The notes: generated by a model not told the origin, from the letters alone. Positions 12,501-43,975 are shown, counted from the stretch's first letter. The stretch: DNA of 64,000 bases from Biomphalaria glabrata (GCF_947242115.1 NC_074720.1:33022645-33086644); one strand, 5' to 3'. Made by a program: numbers and translations.

Positions 12501-15500
12501 TCACGAATACATAAACTGCTAATTCATTAGCATAAGTTTGAAACAAGTTCAGTGTAACACCTGCAGAATATAGTAAGTTAACCAGCCTTTTTCTAAATGG
12601 TTTATAATTATGATAACATCTAATTATGTTATATTTAAGTCGGTATCATCTGTTTCTTGTAAAACTTTCCTAATGTAAAGACCAAACATCTATAAGCACA
12701 TCAGTAATACCAAAAAAAAAAAAAAGTAACAAATTCAAAGAATAGAGGGATGCTAAATTATAAGGACATGTTACTACATTTTACATAAATTGACATCTTT
12801 AAAATCAAAATCACCTAGAATTTAAAATGAAACCTACTTTATATGTTGCTGGCAGGTGTAAAATGAATGAGACATATATATTCCCAGTGTTGGAAGCATC
12901 CCATGTATGATCTTTAGCGCCTCGTGCTTTTGTTTGCCTCTCGGATAAGACAGCTGTGCCATGAGGATACTCATTACCTGAAGAAATAAATGTGTAAATA
13001 GTCTCCAGCAATAAAAACATTCTATACTACTAGTATTAAAATTAATTTAAAAAAAAAGTAAAGTTCCTCTTTCAGATCATGCTGACTATAGGGAAGATGA
13101 AGTATAAAGTAGGTCATATGTTTCTGTGGCCCACAGTTAATGAAGGTGTCATGTAGCCAGCACAATGACCAACCACCTTTACATTTCCCCAACAAAAGTC
13201 AGGTACCAATTAGAGCTGGGTGGACTCAGACATGCCCTATTGATCCTGAAATTAAAAATTCCAGTCTTTACCAGAATTGCAACCCAGGACCATCAATTCA
13301 GAAGCAAAGTGCTCTACTACTCAGCTACCATGCCTCCATACTAACACTAATACTATTATTAATTGTAAGATAGAATCACATTTTAACTATCAAATTTACA
13401 AAACCATAAAAATTAATAGGTCAAATAGTTTCGAATATTTACTTCTAAAATAGAAACAGACACCAACAACTAGGGCAACTGGCCCCTGCTCTTTGCTATC
13501 GCTCATACATTATAACATAAACAATTTCATACTGAATACACATACACAACTGACATACACTATCAATAACATATTAAAAATTAGCATTTACATTGTCTTT
13601 TTCAAGTGGGGCATATCTGCCAAAAGATGATAAATGTGAACCTATTCCTTAGCAATAAAAAAATATCCATATCATTTTCTTTGAATCCTTTTCTATGTAT
13701 CCAGAGGAATTCAATGTTTGTTGTTAAAAAGTCTGTAAATGTCCCCAGATGTCCTGAACTAATTATGTTACAAGAAATGGATAGGCTTTAAGGCAAGAAA
13801 GTATGGTTGATGTGTTGTTTAAAGTGGAAGGAAGCTATAGCTGCAACCCTGAACACAGGCAGCTCAGACTATATGGTCATTCACCAGTGACACTAAGCAG
13901 CAGTGGAATCCCTCAGCTACCTGACGGACTGAGCAGCCCTAATTAGGAGCATAGCCAAGCCTAATTAAGTCGGTTGAATACTCAAGGCAGGATACAATGT
14001 GACTTGATTAATTTTCAGACAGCTCTGGCTTGATAATTTCAAACCTTTACCTCAAGAGATTTTTAGTCTTAGATTCCTACCCAGCAAAAACAGCAGATAT
14101 CTGACATAGTACAAATGTTATTTACATAGCATTGTAAAAGATATTACAAGGAGAGATTAGCCAGATGTAAGGTAAGGTTTCTAATTTAAGTACAATCAAC
14201 AATCATTAAAAGATTTAAAAACTTTGGTCCTGTTTTTTTTTTCACAAAAACTTCTTAACCCAAATACTATCCATGGGCTATATTTTAAAACAATATACTT
14301 ATTACTACTGCTGCTTGGTTGAGTGGTATGCACACTGGAGTGTCATTCGGATGGTCTGGAATTTTCCTGGATTCATACCCTGCCTGCTTCCATCCCCATT
14401 TGTCCTTCGGGAGGTTTAGGCTAGGATGAAATTATTTTCAAATCTAAAGAAACATCAGAGACATTTAAAACGTTTTGCTGTAGTTTTTTTATTAGTCCAT
14501 TTGTAATCATATTTCAAAATCTACAATCCATAAAATTCCAAGGTATGAGAGCATTTATTTAAAAAGATATGTAAGAAAAACACAGATCTATTTTCTTTGC
14601 AAAATTTAAATCTAAATATCTAAATAAGTTATTAAAGAAAGAAAGTAAATTAACTGGATGTAAAAAAAAAAATTTTTTTCATAACTTTAAAACTTAAAAC
14701 ATTTTTTTAGCTCATAAATAAACTTATTCTTCTATTTGCTTCAGGAAAAGAAAGTTTTATTCAGACTCAGAAAATGATGAGATTTTTTTTTTTTTAGCGA
14801 TATAAGCCTAAAGTAAAAACTAAAATGATCTTAGTCTTGTTAATGTAAATAAACATAAGACTTAACAACTTTGCATTGAAAACAACTTTCATTTTGTGAT
14901 TATTGATTATATTATCAATTGTGATTATATTATAAGAGTTTTTATTCTGTGTAACTGGTTTACCATGAATAAGATAAGACTTAGGTCCTACCAAAGAAGG
15001 AGTGGTGGTTGATTGGTAAAGCACTTGGTTTCCCAACCAGAGGATCCGGGGTTTGAATCCAGATGAAGATTGGGATTTTTAATTTTGGAATCTTTAGGGT
15101 GCCTCTGAATCCACCAAGCTCTTATGGGTACCTAACATTAGTTGGACAAAAGTAAAGGCGGTTGATCACATGACACAGTAGTTAACTGTGAGCCACAGAA
15201 ATAGATGACCTTCACATCATCTGACTCATAGATCTCAAGATCTGATAATTCCAAGCCATTCAGCACATAGGGCGGCAAGCTCTCTCCACCCAAATAATAC
15301 TCACAATTTTTAGGTCTTCTTAGAAGATGTGATGCCATACTATACATGGACTTCCTTGTTTTCACTTTCCTCTTTTCAGCTAACATGACTTGGAAAACAT
15401 GTTTTATCTTGTCCCATGAATATTATACACTGGTTGGTCCCCATTTCACAAAGGGACAAGTGCCAATGCAGGAGAGGACTTCTTTATGATCTTGGTATGT

Positions 15501-17530
15501 CATTCCTAGGATCCTTCTCAGCCATCAGTGCTGAAACATGTTTAGTCTCTTTTTAACCTTAATGTGTGACTCCCATGGCTCATGACCATGGGTGACCATT
15601 AGGATGAGGATGTGGATCTTGGTCTCCAGGCTGATTTGTTTGTCTAGATAGGCATAAATTATTGAATGCCCCCTATAATTCCCTGTATGAGTTGCAACAT
15701 CCTATGCATCCTATCCTACACTGCCTAAATAGGTGAATTGCTCTAGTTGTTCAAGATATGCCCAATGTTGATGAGGGCACTTGTTCACCTGTAGCCAATA
15801 CACATAACTTTGGTTTTATCAAGTTTTATCCATAGATGAGTGCACCGTTATCGAGGCTCTCTGTCATCATTGAATTGCATTCTCTAGTTCACAAAGTCCA
15901 GGTTCATCTGACAGTTTGGTTCATGCCAAGAGGTACTGGATGCAGCCTGGTTTATTTTTCTTTTGACAAAGTCGATGGCTAGTAGAAAGAGAAATATGGA
16001 TAAGATACGCATCTCGATATCAAGGAATCGTTTTTTCCATCATGTGTTCTAAAACAATAGCTTGATTTGCTATAGAGATGTCGAAGACTATGGACAAAAT
16101 TTTGTGTGATGCAATATTGTCTTGCTATTTTCCAGAGTGATTCAAGATGGATGCTATCAAAGTATACTTTTTAAAAAATCTACAGAACATAGCACCAGCC
16201 TTTTTTAGTATTCCAGGCTTTGCTCAATGATGATTCACAGTATGAAAATCTTTTGAGTGCATGATCTGCCTTTTTGGAAGCCTGACTGCTCTTCTCTGAG
16301 CCTTTTCTTTGGAAGTTGAAGCCATCATAGCAGTACATTACTGAACACTTTACCCAGAACAGAGAGGAGGGTTATGCCTCTCATTAACTTAAAAATAAAA
16401 AAAAAACACAATATGATAAAATGCTCAAAAAGACACATGGATAAAGGCCAATGTCTTACTTCATTGCTAGAAAGACAAATTCTCCTTAATTTCATTAGAG
16501 CTGCCTAAATCAGCCAGGATAACCAATGACTTAGTAAAGTTTAAGTATCAAATTATAATGTATTACTGAATTAACACATATATATAATAAAATACTGTTT
16601 GTCTTCGAGTCCGAAGATTAGTAAGGAGTGCAGCATTTCCCGTGACTGCACAGCCCCAGCTGTGACCTACATATTTTGCACATCCAGGGCAAGCATAACC
16701 ATCATCCACAAGAGGTTGATTTAGATTTTCTTTTCGCTGTCTGCGTTTGTCCTCCGCAGCGGATTTTCTTTTGGTCTCAAATGTGTATCCTGCGGCCTTC
16801 GTGAGTGACCTCCAGCTGTCTCTTTCTGAGGCCACATGCAACCAGGTGCTCTCTTCTATGTCAGCCAAGGAAATTTTATGCCTAAGCTGGTCTTTGAAGC
16901 GTTTCCGTGGGGCGCCTCTGTTACCTTGACCACCTTTTAGCTCACCAAAAAAGACTGCCTTTGGCATATGTTCGTCTTCCATATGGGATACGTGCCCTAC
17001 CCAGCATAACTGCCGGACCATAAGAAGTCCCTTTATACTGTCCATACCGGCATTCGCAAGGACATCACTGTTTGCAGTGCGGTCTTGCCACCGTATGTCC
17101 ATGATGGAGTGCAAGCATCTTTGGTGCTCAAGAAGTCTTAGTTGTTTTCTGTATAGTGTCCATGTCTCAGAGCCATATAGAAGGGTTGAGAGAACCACCG
17201 CCTGTCAGACATTTTTTTTTGTAGGCAGGCGGAGCGATTTGTTCCGCCAAACTCTCGCCTGAAGGCATCCAAAAGGCTACTGGCCCAGGCCAGACGGTTA
17301 TCAACTTCCCTTGAAAGTGAGGTGTTATTTGACACTATACTACCTAGATATGTGAAGTAGTCTACCACATTAAGGGGCTGTCCGTTTATGGTGATCCTTG
17401 GGGCTGAGTATGTATTATTGGGTGACTTCTGGAACATGACTTCTGTTTTCCCGAAGTTTATAGATAGACCGAAAGAGGCAGCAGCGTATGCAAATTCGTT
17501 TACCGCGTACTGGAGATCATGTTTTTGTAT

Positions 17531-17615
<85 letters not shown>

Positions 17616-18395
17616 TGTCCAGTGTGCAGCCAAATAATCCAGAAAGAGTGAGACAGATAGAAAGGGAGAATGAGAAATAAGAGCTGGAGACATACATCAC
17701 ACTTAGACAGAGAGATAGAAAGACAGATCGACAGAGAAAGAAAAAGAGAAAGGAGATATATTTATATACACACAGAGAAAAAGACAAGACACAGAAACAG
17801 ACTTACAGAGTCAGAGAGAGGTGAGATGGAGTAAGAGACACAGAGGGAGAGACAGAGACACAGAAGAGGGAGAGACAGAGACACAGATTGAGAAACTGAC
17901 TGCTTTCTAAAATTAATACATAGCTTAGCTAGCTAGATCTGACAAAGTTATTTTAATTCTTTAGTTTTAACAAAGATCGGACTTAGTTTTTTTGGTCAGG
18001 CTAGGAAAACAAGATATCTTGAAAATACTCCATCTATTCAAATCTATTGGTCAGGCTAGGAAAACAAGATATAGATCTACTAGGGCCTATTGAAAATACT
18101 CCATGACGCTAACCTTCATGATTACCAAAATTATTTTATAGTATTATACTTGGAGACATTATGATTGTAGACTGTATTTTATTAGTATTAGACTATTAGT
18201 ATTAGTATAATTTTAGATCTCTAGACTGTCACTCTAGAAAATAATTATAATTACTTATTACTTACCATTGTGAGCCAGACGTCTTGCATCGTCCATTGTT
18301 GAGCCTGTTACTTCTTCATAAATAAGTTTTTGTCCCATTTTGGACGCCAATAAAAGTCTTTTAAATTTGGTTGAATCAAATTTTGCCATTGTCAT
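3519..18395 (-). CDS. HLCS: Biotin-protein ligase (holocarboxylase synthetase family), permuted domain order
   Basis: Predicted to activate biotin with ATP and attach it to lysines of carboxylases. Eight coding exons, in gene order: 18266-18395, 12838-12977, 11115-11283, 9716-9842, 9402-9598, 7894-8091, 7071-7220, 3519-4111. All have GT/AG borders and matching phases, giving about 567 aa. The start at 18395 has an in-frame stop just upstream; a second in-frame ATG is at 18389. Residues 1-190 are the BirA/LplA catalytic fold: EEVTGSTMDDARRLA (27-41), the biotinyl-AMP loop QTKARGAKDHTW (58-69), SKWPNDIWVKGHKLAG (120-135, with Lys132 matching BirA Lys183) and GMGINVN (156-162). A short C-terminal-type domain follows to about 255. 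Residues 275-567 match the HLCS amino-terminal amidotransferase-like domain: CSLLVIAEQT, YLKSGGSVLS, and the end FRRDKLMMHVLDVLLG resembles human FRRYEVLREILTTLGL. Human HLCS has these parts in the opposite order. The loop has Ala64 where BirA has Arg118. It is head to head with POLD1. The family is sure; activity is inferred. Confidence 0.87.
4185..4400 (+). repeat. Interspersed repeat, family E
   Basis: The stretch with 'ctttcagagtatttta' followed by 'gagtgttttatgttttattg' resembles part of 24846-25075. A linked block at about 5150-5280 ('ctggactgttggggcac' plus 'ccattcttatctgtc') matches the first half of that same region. The family is unknown to me; the copies are short and diverged. Confidence 0.4.
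4852..5127 (+). repeat. tRNA-derived SINE, family A (well preserved)
   Basis: One of the best copies. The head has A box GGTGGCTGAGCGGTTAAGTG and B box GGTTCGAATCC at the spacing of a long-variable-arm tRNA (Ser/Leu type). The body and the end 'caaggtctgaaagtggaac' follow. It lies in the last intron of the ligase gene. Confidence 0.88.
5991..6946. mobile_element. Non-autonomous hAT-type transposon with 8 bp target duplication
   Basis: Ends are CAGAGGTTCTCAAACTTTG at 5991 and its inverted counterpart TTTTAGAACCTCTG ending at 6946. The flanks TGTTATAA (5983-5990) and TGTTAGAA (6947-6954) agree at 7 of 8 bases, as expected for hAT insertion. About 956 bp with no long reading frame. A family A SINE (6226-6452) sits inside. 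It lies in the last ligase intron. Confidence 0.75.
6226..6452 (+). repeat. tRNA-derived SINE, family A, internally deleted
   Basis: Head (ACGGTGGCTGAGTGGTTAAG, B box GGTTCAAATC) and 3' end ('aaggtctgaaaggag') are present, but the central 'gtaaaggcggttggtcgttg' block is missing. It is nested in the hAT-like element 5991-6946 and so is younger than that insertion. Confidence 0.75.
8806..9040 (+). repeat. tRNA-derived SINE, family B
   Basis: The head GGGAAGCGTGGTCAAGAGGC, with B-box-like GGTTCGACACCC, is followed by a body with 'actggtccacaaatgagattgg' and 'gctctgagcatgctataagc', ending in 'agcgctatataaaagc' and an A/T tail. Other copies lie at 11733-11960, 34738-34968 and 40290-40460. It is in the intron between ligase exons 5 and 6. 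Confidence 0.82.
10301..10535 (-). repeat. tRNA-derived SINE, family A (diverged)
   Basis: Minus-strand copy. The diagnostic 'catgtggccagc', 'cccattagagttggtggact' and the head near 10490-10535 ('cagttcagaagtcaagttc') are all recognisable but mutated. It lies in the intron between ligase exons 3 and 4. Confidence 0.7.
11381..11506. repeat. Two-copy 63 bp tandem repeat
   Basis: Two nearly identical units starting at 11381 and 11444 (both 'tatgaatgtgaacagtatgc'), inside the intron between ligase exons 2 and 3. No function is suggested. Confidence 0.8.
11733..11960 (-). repeat. tRNA-derived SINE, family B
   Basis: Minus-strand copy beginning at 'ttatataacgctactttc' and ending at the tRNA-like head ('cgaccacgcttccc'). 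It is in the intron between ligase exons 2 and 3. Confidence 0.82.
12318..12391 (-). repeat. tRNA-derived SINE, family A, head fragment
   Basis: Only the tRNA-like head and a little body remain: 'gctcagaagccaagtgcttt' followed by 'atcactcagcagccatgctc'. It is in the intron between ligase exons 2 and 3. Confidence 0.6.
13060..13342 (-). repeat. tRNA-derived SINE, family A
   Basis: Minus-strand, near full length, from 'aagttcctctttcagatc' to the head 'ctactcagctaccatgcc'. It is in the large first intron of the ligase gene. Confidence 0.82.
14305..14465 (+). repeat. tRNA-derived SINE, family C
   Basis: The head GCTTGGTTGAGTGGTATGCA, with a degenerate B box (GGATTCATACCC), is followed by 'ccttcgggaggtttaggcta' and 'ttttcaaatctaaagaaaca'. 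It matches 25600-25735 on the other strand. It is in the first ligase intron. Confidence 0.65.
14996..15247 (+). repeat. tRNA-derived SINE, family A
   Basis: Head GTGGTGGTTGATTGGTAAAG and B box GGTTTGAATCC, then the family body; part of the 'ttgtgctggc' block before 'catgacac' is missing. It is in the first ligase intron. Confidence 0.8.
15262..16370 (-). mobile_element. Degenerate LINE, reverse transcriptase C-terminal part
   Basis: The minus strand, read across frames, gives LINE-like pieces such as LRRILGMTYQDHKEVLS, typical of the region after the reverse transcriptase in non-LTR retrotransposons. Stops and frameshifts are frequent and no long open frame remains. It is a different LINE family from the one just downstream (16563-17520). 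Clade not assigned. Confidence 0.6.
16563..17520 (-). mobile_element. LINE 3' end, reverse transcriptase C-terminal region
   Basis: Two overlapping minus-strand frames (17138-17437 and 16563-17198) encode motifs typical of LINE reverse transcriptase tails: FTYLGSIVSNNTSL, LLYGSETWTLYRKQLRLLEH, LCWVGHVSHMEDEHMPKAVF and GAPRKRFKDQLRHKI. A frameshift near 17200 separates them. The copy is 5'-truncated at the microsatellite at 17532, and its 3' tail is A/T-rich. Related 3' ends lie at 21195-21515 and 53790-54560. It is in ligase intron 1. Confidence 0.8.
17532..17614. repeat. (TA)n(GA)n microsatellite
   Basis: About 48 bases of TA followed by about 34 of GA, then GA-rich sequence to roughly 17890. 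It adjoins the truncated 5' end of the LINE copy. Confidence 0.95.
17991..18110. repeat. Short imperfect tandem duplication
   Basis: 'ggtcaggctaggaaaacaag' occurs twice about 50 bases apart, each time followed by 'tgaaaatactccat', in the first ligase intron close to exon 1. Confidence 0.7.
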
Positions 18396-20564
18396 TTAAC
18401 AGAATCGCAGCATCTACTCAAGCTACAGTCTACTCTAGATCTATTTATATATATAGATCTCTAGATTGAGACTTTAGTCTATTCGCTTTGTTTACAATTC
18501 AAAGAAAAGTAGGTTAGGCCGTTCGCATTTTTTGTTTTTTTGCATCAACAGTGACCTATTTTGGGGTCAGCGTTGTTCGTTTCTTGGTTTCTTTTGTGAG
18601 GAATCAGCTGTAAATGTAGTTCGTTTTTCGCTTTCAAATTAAAATTCTGTTTTTATACAAATCCGCGGGAAATGGCTTTTTCATTCATCCTTCTCCTTCA
18701 CATAGTCTAGATATCTATGACTAGATTAGATTCTAGACTAGATATTGTTCTAGAAAATATTCTAGATCGAGATTGTTGTTTAGGCTATCAATCTAGAATC
18801 TATATACTCTAAATCTAAACGACTAGTCTAGGTCTAGTATGTCATTTATAGTATAATTATATAATATTTTTAATAATATAATTCTAAATTAGATCTATAA
18901 AATTATTATTATATGAATATTAGTCTAATAATAAAATAATAGTAATAATAAGACTAATAATTATATAATTGTGACTTAATTGTCTAAATTTGTTTTTTTT
19001 TTTTTTTTGAGAATAAATGGGCAAATGTTTTGGAGTGAGTTTGATACATTGAATGAAGTTAAATGCCTAGATCTAGACCAGTGGTCTTCAATGGGGGCGA
19101 TATTGCCCCCTAGTAGAGGGGGCGCTGAGAGCCAAAGGGGCAGTAGGGGGGCGCTGGGCACAAAATAGGGCGGTAAGGGGGTGCTGGGCATAAAGGTGGA
19201 AAGAAGAAACTAAAGGTGCTCTAAAACAAAACAAATTAAAAAATTCTTCAACATTAAAGCTGGGAAACTGAATATATATAGACAAATTATAGTTTTAAAC
19301 TTGCTTCTAATTTAAGAACAGAAACAGCGTTAGAAATTGAGTTCGGGAATCCCATTTTCTATTTTTAAATTCATACTCTTTTGCTCGGGGAGTATTTATA
19401 TATTGTCCTTGGATCTCGCGCGTCTAAACGTTTAAGATTTGATAAACAAACTAGGTAATACGCCTTTTAGATTATAGTTTATTTTATCTACATATGTTAA
19501 TATATTGATATGTAAATGTTAATTGCAAAAAACATTAAAGGTAACATTTAATAGAATAATTTAACTTTTTAAAAACAAAAGCATTGATAAAATGTTGTTA
19601 CAAAAAATCACTGGTATGTCATGTAATATTTCCTTGAGATTTAGTGAATTGCCACTAGAAAAAAAGTAAGTTCTACTTTGATGGCATTTTCAGATGAGGT
19701 TATGAAACCAAATAATTTAAGAATATTCATGAACAATTATAAAAATCTACAATTAAAACAATATTAAAAACAAAAAAAAAACGGCAAAGCAGGATATGTT
19801 TTAATGGCTTATTAGAAAAATGCATAGCTTTTTAAAAATACTTGTGATATTGTTGAAAAATTGATTAAAATTAAATTTATTTTAAAACAAATGTAACACA
19901 AAAAGACTTTTTTACTGTTAGAGATGAAATATTTTTCAAAATTGTCTCGTTATGTAGCTTATGACGAAGTTATGAGGACATAAAGGAAACCATCAGTGGT
20001 TGGATGCGACAATGACTTCATAAGTAATATAGAATAAAGAACAAATCTATTCACATTGTGAGTTATGATACACAAGAAAAGTTTAGCCCGCAATTTTATT
20101 TCTATTTGAATCTAATCATAAAACTGTAAATAAAATACAAGCCCATGCCGAAAATAAGCGCATCTTTCAACAGTTTTATGAAACAAATGATGAAAAAGAT
20201 GTAAGAAATTGTTTTACATGGTAGGCATCTAACACCAACTTCCAACTGCTAGGAAAGAGATTGACTTTTATTGATAATATCATTTTCTCTTTTATCGAGA
20301 TATTAAATCTATTTTAAAGAGTTTTACAATCTCACATCACTTGTTTGTTGACAAATTAATTAGTGCCAAGGACACCTATATCTATTCCATTTACATAACA
20401 ATTCTATGAAGAAATTAAGATTCGCTTCTAAAATTAAATATATATATATAAATATAAATGACAATTATTAAACATCTGTTACCTACGTTCAAAGTGAGTT
20501 GCATGAAAAAATAAATTTACAAAACTATGTCTTCAGTAAAAAGAATCTAAACATAGGAGGCACA

Positions 20565-20724
20565 CAGTGGCGTAGCTAGGGTGGGGGGAGGGGGGGAAAT
20601 TGAAAATCCCCCAAATTAGTGCTTTTTTAATTAATTAAATTAAATATTACGCAAAATGCAGCGGCCCCCAGAGATGTCAAGCCCCCTGGCCCCCAAACGA
20701 TGGAAATTCCTAGCTACGCCCCTG
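20565..20724. mobile_element. hAT MITE with perfect 8 bp target duplication
   Basis: 160 bp, from CAGTGGCGTAGCTAGG to CCTAGCTACGCCCCTG, flanked on both sides by GAGGCACA (20557-20564 and 20725-20732). It is non-coding and nested within the larger hAT element. Confidence 0.9.
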
Positions 20725-21194
20725 GAGGCACAACAGAGATGTGGCTGCATTTAAATGTTTCAGTTAAATTCCAAAACTGTGGTCGAAATTGGAATTATGT
20801 TTTAGCTTTTCAGTAAACATACATGGTTAACCTAGATTAAGTGCGTAACAAAGTTAATGAATAAGGAAAGAAATAGACTAGATGTAGCGACTAGAGGAAA
20901 CCTTCGCCTTGCCTTGGCAAATTTAAAGCTTAAAATTTCTAATATTGTCAGACTGAAGGAGGCACAAGGTTACCATTAGCTTAATTTCATTTTGTAGTGA
21001 ATTCAGCAATACTGCAATAGTAATATTTATATTAAAAAATAAAACTAAATTGACAATTAAACCTAAAAACAGTAGGCCCAAATATTCTTAGGATTTGAAA
21101 GAAAGTCTTTACAATTAATTTTTGTGTGTAATCACTGCAAATGATTTGACATAATTTTTGCATAATGATAATATTGGCTGTTTTTGCCTTTCAT

Positions 21195-21515
21195 TCCGAA
21201 GATTACGGCTGAGTCCAGTGTTTCACATAACTACGCAAACCAAACTGCGACCTACATATTTTCCCGAATTTTATGCAGACAAAGCTGTTGTATCAAATGT
21301 TTGTCCCGCTGTTTTTGTAAGAGCTCTCGAATTGTTTCTCTCAGAGGCTATCTGCTGCCAGGTACTTTCCTCTATGCCAGTGAGAGAGAAATGGCGCATG
21401 AATAAATCTTTATAGCGCTCACGGGGAAGGGGGGCACATCAAGGCTCGACAGTCATAGACCAAGGAGTTCACAACAATCGCCTTTGGCATGCGGTCGTCT
21501 CCCAAGCGGGAAAAG
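21195..21515 (-). mobile_element. LINE 3' fragment, same family as 16563-17520
   Basis: Aligns by eye, on the minus strand, with 16600-16990: 'gcgacctacatattttcc', then 'ctgctgccaggtactttcct' and 'cctttggcatgcggtcgtct'. It is heavily mutated and nested in the hAT element. Confidence 0.7.
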
Positions 21516-21663
21516 TGTTATATTGACAGCATAAAAATTAATAAATAGATGATATTTTGTTCAAATTTGCTTTCTCACGCTTCTTCATAACTATTTTTCT
21601 TAGAGGGGGGCGGGGGCGGTAGGCCAAAAAAGGTTGAAGACCACTGATCTAGACCTACTAGAT

Positions 21664-22887
21664 CAGCAGTTCTCAACCTTTTTAGCTCCGCTACCCCCCC
21701 CCCCCCCCCCCCTCTAATACAATTTTCACCAGGGGTCCGGGGACGACCCCCATCTGGCCCAACCGTAAAAAAATTTTTGTCATAGGTTTAGGACTAGGTA
21801 AATCATTTATGTGATTTAGCTAACCTAATGATATAAAAATAAAATGATTATCGAAATGTATATATATAACTAATATCCACGAGCATGAGCCATAATGTTA
21901 ATTTAATTGTTACAAACATCTGTAAATGTATTCTATTTATTTAATTTAGTGTAAAAATATTGGGATTTACTTTTTTAAAAAGCAGATTTTATGATTTTTG
22001 TTTATTTACTTTTTATTGCGTGTTTATAATATTCACATTACATACATATTTTATAATTTAAAAGTATTAAATCATGGAAAATGTTGAGACCTGTAGTATA
22101 TTCTAAGATATTCTTCAAACATGTCAAAGTTAGTGCGAAGGTTGAGCCAACTTGAGCTGATTTTAATTTCACTAGTTTAGGAATTCACATCAAGCTTGTT
22201 TCTGTATTTAGACTTGATCACTGACAGGCAGAAAAAAAAACATGTTTCACAAAGATACAGTGTTGGAAATGGAAGAGGAAGTCTAGAAAAAATTTCATAT
22301 AGAATAGAATGGCTGCAAACACTTGATCCATTAATCTTTGAACTCGAAGAAATAGTTTCAGCAAAGGAAAATGACAAAGCCTGTTTTTACTTGCTTGCCT
22401 CAAGAAATGGGAAAGCCTTGTTAGATAAAGGATAAACATGCACTAGCAATTTAGCCAGCAGAAACAAGTGCCCCAACTTTATGTTTGTGATTTTTTATTT
22501 TCTAACCCACAATAAGTTTATATTTTATTCAGCTTTGTGAAAACTTTCAATCAAAGTTTATGGTTCAGATATTCCTTATTAAATTAAAAAAAAAAATGTT
22601 TTTCTCAGTCAAAGATCGAGCTCCATCAGTTGTTATTACTAGCCACCTGAGACTGAGTGTATTGAAGTATAGCCAATAAGAATAAACTTCGTTTACTTGA
22701 AACTTTTTATAATTAGACAGTTTCAATAATTTATAGAGAATATTTAGGAATATTTTAATATATATTTACAATTTTATATAATATGTGTATACTGTGGGTA
22801 CACCTAATCTCTGTAGGAGTCTGCGGGCCCTATAAAGCACTCTGGCGGGCCACATGTGGCCCACATGTCGTAATTTGCCCACCCCTG
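21664..22887. mobile_element. Probable hAT-type debris
   Basis: A hAT-like end CAGCAGTTCTCAACCTTTTT starts at 21664 and another, reading CAGGGGTGGGCAAATT on the minus strand, ends at 22887. They may be two different elements: the termini differ after CAG and the flanks (TACTAGAT and ATCTAGAT) agree only at 6 of 8 in TCTAGA-rich DNA. A C-run lies near 21696. Confidence 0.4.
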
Positions 22888-23572
22888 ATCTAGATCTATA
22901 TTATATCTAAGATATACTATAAATATTATATTATACATATATATATATTATTAATTATATAATACATGTAATATATAGGTCTAAAATTGTAATTTAGATC
23001 TATTAAATTAGTATCATTCTAGTATCATTCTAAAATCAAGATGCCCCCTACACCATCAGCCACTCCCAGGCCCACAGTAGCTTATGTTGTTGATTTAACA
23101 TTTGATTTTAGCTGTATGTAGATTGGTGTCTTGATCTAGAATTTGAATAATTAGATATCTATATAGAATAGATTTCAATAGCTCAAGATAAGGTGACTAC
23201 AAGACATTCTTCATTTCTGGTGTAGATACCCTATATCTATAGACCTACATTATATCTAAGCATCTTATTAGAATAATTATATCTATTTAAGTTGTTGAAT
23301 CTAGATTACATTTCCATATTTCATAGCATAAAAATATCTACATCTTTATATATAATCTATATATATCAGTTATATATCATGATATATATATATATATATG
23401 TATACATATTATTGTATAATTATAATCAATACACAATTAATTAATGATTGTAAACACTACTTTTTTTTCTCAGGACTTTTTCTGCTGAGTAGTAGATAGG
23501 AAACTCAATTAGAATTCTGACATCAGACAACCAACATTGGATTATTAGATGAATTGAAAATTTTTTTAAAAA

Positions 23573-43975
<20,403 letters not shown>

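Larger units (their letters stand above)
19079..21646. mobile_element. hAT-type DNA transposon, 2.57 kb, decayed, with nested insertions
   Basis: Terminal inverted repeats start CAGTGGTCTTCAA at 19079 and end TTGAAGACCACTG at 21646. Both sides carry the perfect 8 bp duplication ATCTAGAC (19071-19078 and 21647-21654), the hAT signature. The subterminal parts are G-rich. No intact transposase is visible. A 160 bp hAT MITE (20565-20724) and a LINE 3' piece (21195-21515) are inserted in it. It sits between the divergent promoters of the ligase and POLD1. Confidence 0.85.
18396..23572. other. Head-to-head intergenic region of ligase and POLD1
   Basis: Both genes must have promoters here, but I cannot point to a clear core element. 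The sequence next to each start (about 18170-18960 and 22880-23420) is AT-rich and full of TCTAGA/TAGATCT words. The middle is occupied by transposons (19079-21646 and possible hAT debris to 22887). Confidence 0.6.

Noticed and set aside
17500-17787. Ser/Leu/Tyr-Ile repeat protein
   Set aside because: It is a translation of the (TA)n(GA)n microsatellite.
21158-21415. Host gene
   Set aside because: The frame runs antisense to a LINE 3' fragment.
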